Below are positions 60,950-64,000 of a stretch of 64,000 bases of DNA, piece by piece (within the stretch, counting starts at the first letter, position 1; every line of letters begins with the position of its first letter). The notes under the pieces were generated by a model that had not been told where the DNA came from, searched no databases, and saw nothing but the letters and a program-made list of their open reading frames with translations. This DNA comes from Chrysophaeum taylorii (Eukaryota > Sar > Pelagophyceae > Pelagomonadales > Pelagomonadaceae). The position numbers were made by a program, and so were the translations under genes. The stretch is taken from contig JAQMWT010000400.1 in NCBI GenBank assembly GCA_029834535.1, forward strand, positions 24,537 to 88,536, in the 5' to 3' direction.

Positions 60950-63690
60950 AGATAAGCCGATGGCATCGAGGGCTTCCTCATCAAAAATAAACGGTGGGTC
61001 GTCCGTGGACGACTAGTCAAATAACGTTAACGCAGACACTGGTTCACAAAGTGTAGCTTCTTCATCTTCCGAATCTGAATCGCCTTCCCAGTATCGTGGA
61101 GCTTCAAGTTCCTCGCTCGAATCTTCGAGCTCCTCGCTCGACATCTGCTCATAAATCTGTGCCAAAGACCGACGATTGGTCAGCACGTCGTTGGGTGGCT
61201 CGTCCATCGGTGGGCGAGCAGGATCTTCGAATGCGGCCGCGGCAAGGGCGTCGGCTGCGTCGTCGTGCGGGTGTCCGTGTTTGGGTACACCGTCACTACT
61301 GGTAACTTTGACCGCAAGGTCGTAAATGCGAACGTTGTAGACGACTGTCCCGAGTCTTCCGGTAACGACATCGTCCGAATCGCGATCGCGAGATCTTCGT
61401 CGCCGGCGGCGGCGTGAATGTCTGCTAAGCTCCTGCGCTCTCTTCCGTCGGCGCTGGCACGAGCTACGGCTCTTGTCGTGGCGTCGGGGGCTCCGGCTAT
61501 CTCGACGGCCCGGTCGTGTCGAAGACGATCGGCCGTGTCCACCTAAATGTGCTTCACGGTATCCATAACCGTGGTTAGCTGCGTGCCCATATCATTGAGT
61601 CTGCTCTGAATATCGTGAGCAGCGCTCGAACCGAGGGTGGCATTAGAACTGCCGTCGTCACGCAAGTGACTATTTTTTTTTTTGTCGGCTCTCCCATCGT
61701 CCTCGCGAAGTGGGCTTTCTGCCGTCTCTGATGTATTTGCACATCGCTACATAATAGTCGTCGGGCTCGCGGTTGCAAATGACGCGGCTCCCGTGTTCAT
61801 CCTTGGCGTGGGTCGCTAAGAAAAACCCACAGCCAACGTCCTCTCGAACCGCTTTCTTCTTCGAGGCGTAAAGCGTTCATATTTCGTTGTTTTATCTTTC
61901 GTTCCCGAGACGAGGGCTCGTCCTCCGCGTCCAGGCGGCGGCTTCTGCGGCTTCCCGCTCGAGGGTTCATCGAGTTTTGTTTCTTCCCGCCATGGCTGTT
62001 GCGAAGTCGTTTTCGAGCCGCGTAATCAGCGACAACGTAGACGTAAACGTGGCCGTCGGTGTCCGCTGCGCATCGTTCGCACGGGATTTCAATTCGCTGG
62101 ACTCAGTCCACGTATCAGTGATGGATGATCTCCACGTCGTTGAGATCTCGGTTGGCCAATGTCCATGCCATGGCTTTTGCTGAAATTTAATGCAAACGTA
62201 TGCATGTTCTCCGCTGTTTCGGAACGGTCGCTTGGTCGTGCATTGTAACTTTCGTAATGATTCCTGCCGTCACCGGCAGCGGACAACGCCTCGGAAACGC
62301 CAAATCTTGAGGCAATACTTCGTTCAATCGTCGTATCCGTCGTACAACGGAACCGTACTCCTCATCGTCGATATCCCGACGTAATAGAAAGACGCTGGGT
62401 GATCGAGGTCTTTACCGCCTGCATACTTCAGTGTTCTCGAAAAATCGGTGCGACTGTGTCGCGCAGGGTCGCGGGCCGCATATCGGAGTTTCTCCGAAAT
62501 GGTCTCGGCTAACGTACCCATCACCGCGCCGCATCTAAATCGAACTGGTCCTGATCGCGTCCATCGAGAACCGTTTAAAGTTTCGGTTTTTAATCTCAGA
62601 GGTTGATCGCCGCTCCTTGTTGCATCGTGTTTAGCTTCGCACTCGCGAGTCGATCCGTAAAACCCATCAAGGGTTCCTGGGTGCTCCATCTTCGGCGCAC
62701 GCGTTCCTCCTTTCTTCATCATCGATCTTCTGTCAGCGCGGCTTCCTAGCTTTCGCGTGATCGTAGTCGGCGGTTCTTCCTCAGCTCGGACTCCGGGTTG
62801 CTCGCTCGCCTTGCTCGACTCGGCGTACGCTCTCGTTCAATTAACGACGGTACAACGAGCTTACTTGATCTTGGAAGGCGTCTGCTCGAGCGTTGGCCCG
62901 ACGCAGTTACTCCTATGGTTTGACTTTCTCCTTCCGTCGTAGCCGTTCTTTTCGTTCGTCATCTTCCCTAATCGTTTCAAAAGTCATTACTTGCGCGCGT
63001 TCGTTCTCTCTGCGCGTATTCGCATAAAGAGCCTCATAGACTTCATTATCGTTGGGTCTGGGGTACTGCACGCGTTGACGGGCTGCGTCGTCCTCCCGTC
63101 GGTCTCTCCGTGGGCTTGCCGTCGTTGTAGTCTAGCTCTTCCTCGTCAACTTGCGTATCGTGCTCTTCTTCATCGTCATCATTTATCATCATCGTCATTC
63201 CGCTCGTTCGTCTCATCCTGACGGCTGGCGGTTCTTATAGTAGCTGTCAAACGGCAGCATCATCGTCTTCCATATCGGCTCTGGCTCGTTCTAGTGGGCC
63301 GAGATCAGAGCAGATCCAAAATGGTTGAGTCGTCGTCGTTCTCGTGCTCCTTCGGCTCTGGAACTTCTGTCGTCCACGACGCGTATCGTGGTGCGTGCGT
63401 CTTCCACCGACAAATCTATCCGTACGGTGGGCAGCAGAACGCTCGTCTCTGCCCGGCAAACAATAGCCTTTATCCGGCGGTTGCGGTCTACTCCGCTCGC
63501 CTGCGGCAGCGACGGGTTGCGCGTCGGTTAGCACCGAGATAGCGCGTCGTCACTTCCGACGACTAACGGTATCCGGCCGGAACTTACCCACACAATGGTC
63601 CCTTCTGGAATTCGCGTCGGCGCGCTTGATCAGGGCGCGCACGGCCGTCGGACCGATGTAAGAAGGTGTAAGATGCACCGATTTGGTACG
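60950..63690 (-). pseudogene. gypsy copy 3: degenerate gag and leader
   Basis: Several short minus-strand frames follow each other: 'SSEELEDSSEELEAPRYWEG' (61,013-61,207), 'TTRAVARASADGRERRSLAD' (61,180-61,542), and 62,324-62,722 with 'FRCGAVMGTLAETISEKLRY', which resembles the copy 2 gag block 'DSAAVMHTLADDHTRSRRYV'. Many frameshifts. The part beyond about 63,000 is probably leader sequence, although it shows little likeness to the leaders of copies 1 and 2. Confidence 0.55.
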
Positions 63691-63732
63691 ACCGACCGAT
63701 CCATAGTCAAGATCTAAATGACATCCACCACC

Positions 63733-64000
63733 TTGCGGCGCGAAAGGAGAATTTTCGGGGCGCCTGGCGTGCCTTGCGGTCTGGCGCCGATCGCATCCGT
63801 GCCAGGCGGGATCGCGCAGACAGGACGACCGTTGCATCCCGCCACGACCCTAAACTCTTTGCCGAAATTACTCTCATTGAGACCGGCGTTCTTTTGCGGA
63901 TCAGGATAGCATAGAATCAGAATCAGGGTGACATGCGTCACGGAAAAGGAGATGATGTGTAAGCACCTGTCATAGGAACAGACGGTGGCCACGGTGAGGG
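63733..64000 (-). repeat. 5' LTR of gypsy copy 3 (partial)
   Basis: On the minus strand it ends '...AAAATTCTCCTTTCGCGCCGC', matching the end of the 3' LTR ('AAAATTCTGCTTACGCCACA'), and shares 'GGCACGGANGCGATCGGCG' and 'CCGTGACGCATGTCACCCTG' with it. It differs enough from the 3' LTR, including several indels, that the element is not a recent insertion. The rest lies beyond the window. Confidence 0.75.

Larger units (their letters stand above)
53691..64000 (-). mobile_element. Ty3/gypsy retrotransposon copy 3, near full length, with methyltransferase domain
   Basis: Read from the right edge leftwards: partial 5' LTR, degenerate gag, acidic linker and protease, C5-methyltransferase, RT, RNase H, integrase, 3' LTR. 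The stretch 58,959-54,070 stays in one frame except for a single TAG at 54,796-54,798, so this copy is much younger than copy 1, with which it shares pol. The LTR differs from those of copies 1 and 2. The right end is cut by the window, so target duplication and LTR identity cannot be checked fully. Confidence 0.92.

Noticed and set aside
1-64000. CRISPR arrays, bacterial operons, rRNA or tRNA genes
   Set aside because: None seen. Tandem arrays near 12.0 and 33.2 kb lack regular spacers and belong to Helitron relics; I could not support any tRNA or rRNA gene by eye.

Overview
This window looks like nuclear DNA from a gene-dense, GC-rich, intron-poor eukaryotic alga. The best clue is the glutamate-1-semialdehyde aminomutase at 14.8-16.1 kb. 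It begins with a hydrophobic signal peptide ending in an 'AAALAP'-type motif, as expected for a complex (red-lineage) plastid. With PRMT7, ATG10, tripeptidyl peptidase II, RUS1/DUF647 and RING proteins, most as single uninterrupted ORFs, a photosynthetic stramenopile (for example a pelagophyte) is the most likely source. That placement is inference; no marker gene settles it.

Layout. 1-5.9 kb: a decayed Ty3/gypsy element (copy 1, + strand) split by a 5'-truncated LINE with a perfect 12-bp target-site duplication. 6.6-11.6 kb: VOC/glyoxalase-fold protein, TLDc protein, omega-like GST and a secreted kelch protein. 11.9-13.1 kb: Helitron helicase relic. 13.1-17.6 kb: TrmN6-like methyltransferase, RING-RAMA protein, GSA aminomutase and a SpoVS-domain protein. 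18.2-30.5 kb: a SINE-like repeat, PRMT7-like, CDA-type deaminase fusion, DOT1-like methyltransferase, ATG10, IQ-motif protein, a 257-bp MITE, histidine acid phosphatase and tripeptidyl peptidase II. 30.5-34.3 kb: a 2.5-kb TIR transposon carrying a SINE, then a second Helitron relic carrying another SINE. 35.0-38.2 kb: a secreted or membrane FN3-PA protein overlapping a RUS1 family gene tail to tail. 38.3-47 kb: poorly coding DNA around one copper amine oxidase gene, the only gene where I see introns (37 and 47 nt around a 27-nt exon). 47.0-53.7 kb: gypsy copy 2 (+). 53.7-64.0 kb: gypsy copy 3 (-), nearly full length and running off the window.

The most striking content is in gypsy copies 2 and 3. 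Between the protease region and the reverse transcriptase, the polyprotein carries a C5-cytosine DNA methyltransferase domain (SAM motif, PPC motif, RxR motif and C-terminal VPP motif). Copy 3 keeps the catalytic Cys; copy 2 has Arg there; copy 1 has lost the domain by deletion. Cytosine methyltransferases captured by retrotransposons are known from a few other eukaryotic lineages, so this may be another instance in a different lineage.

A second system links the LINE at 1.45-2.99 kb to four short repeats (18.2, 31.3, 33.4 and 47.3 kb). They share its 3' end: two small hairpins followed by a (GTTA)n tail, with 12-13 bp target duplications. This is the pattern of a LINE and the SINEs it mobilises. 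The host genes form no operon-like pathway, but they are packed tightly: three divergent pairs have only 41-63 bp between start codons, and convergent pairs end within a few bases of each other or overlap.
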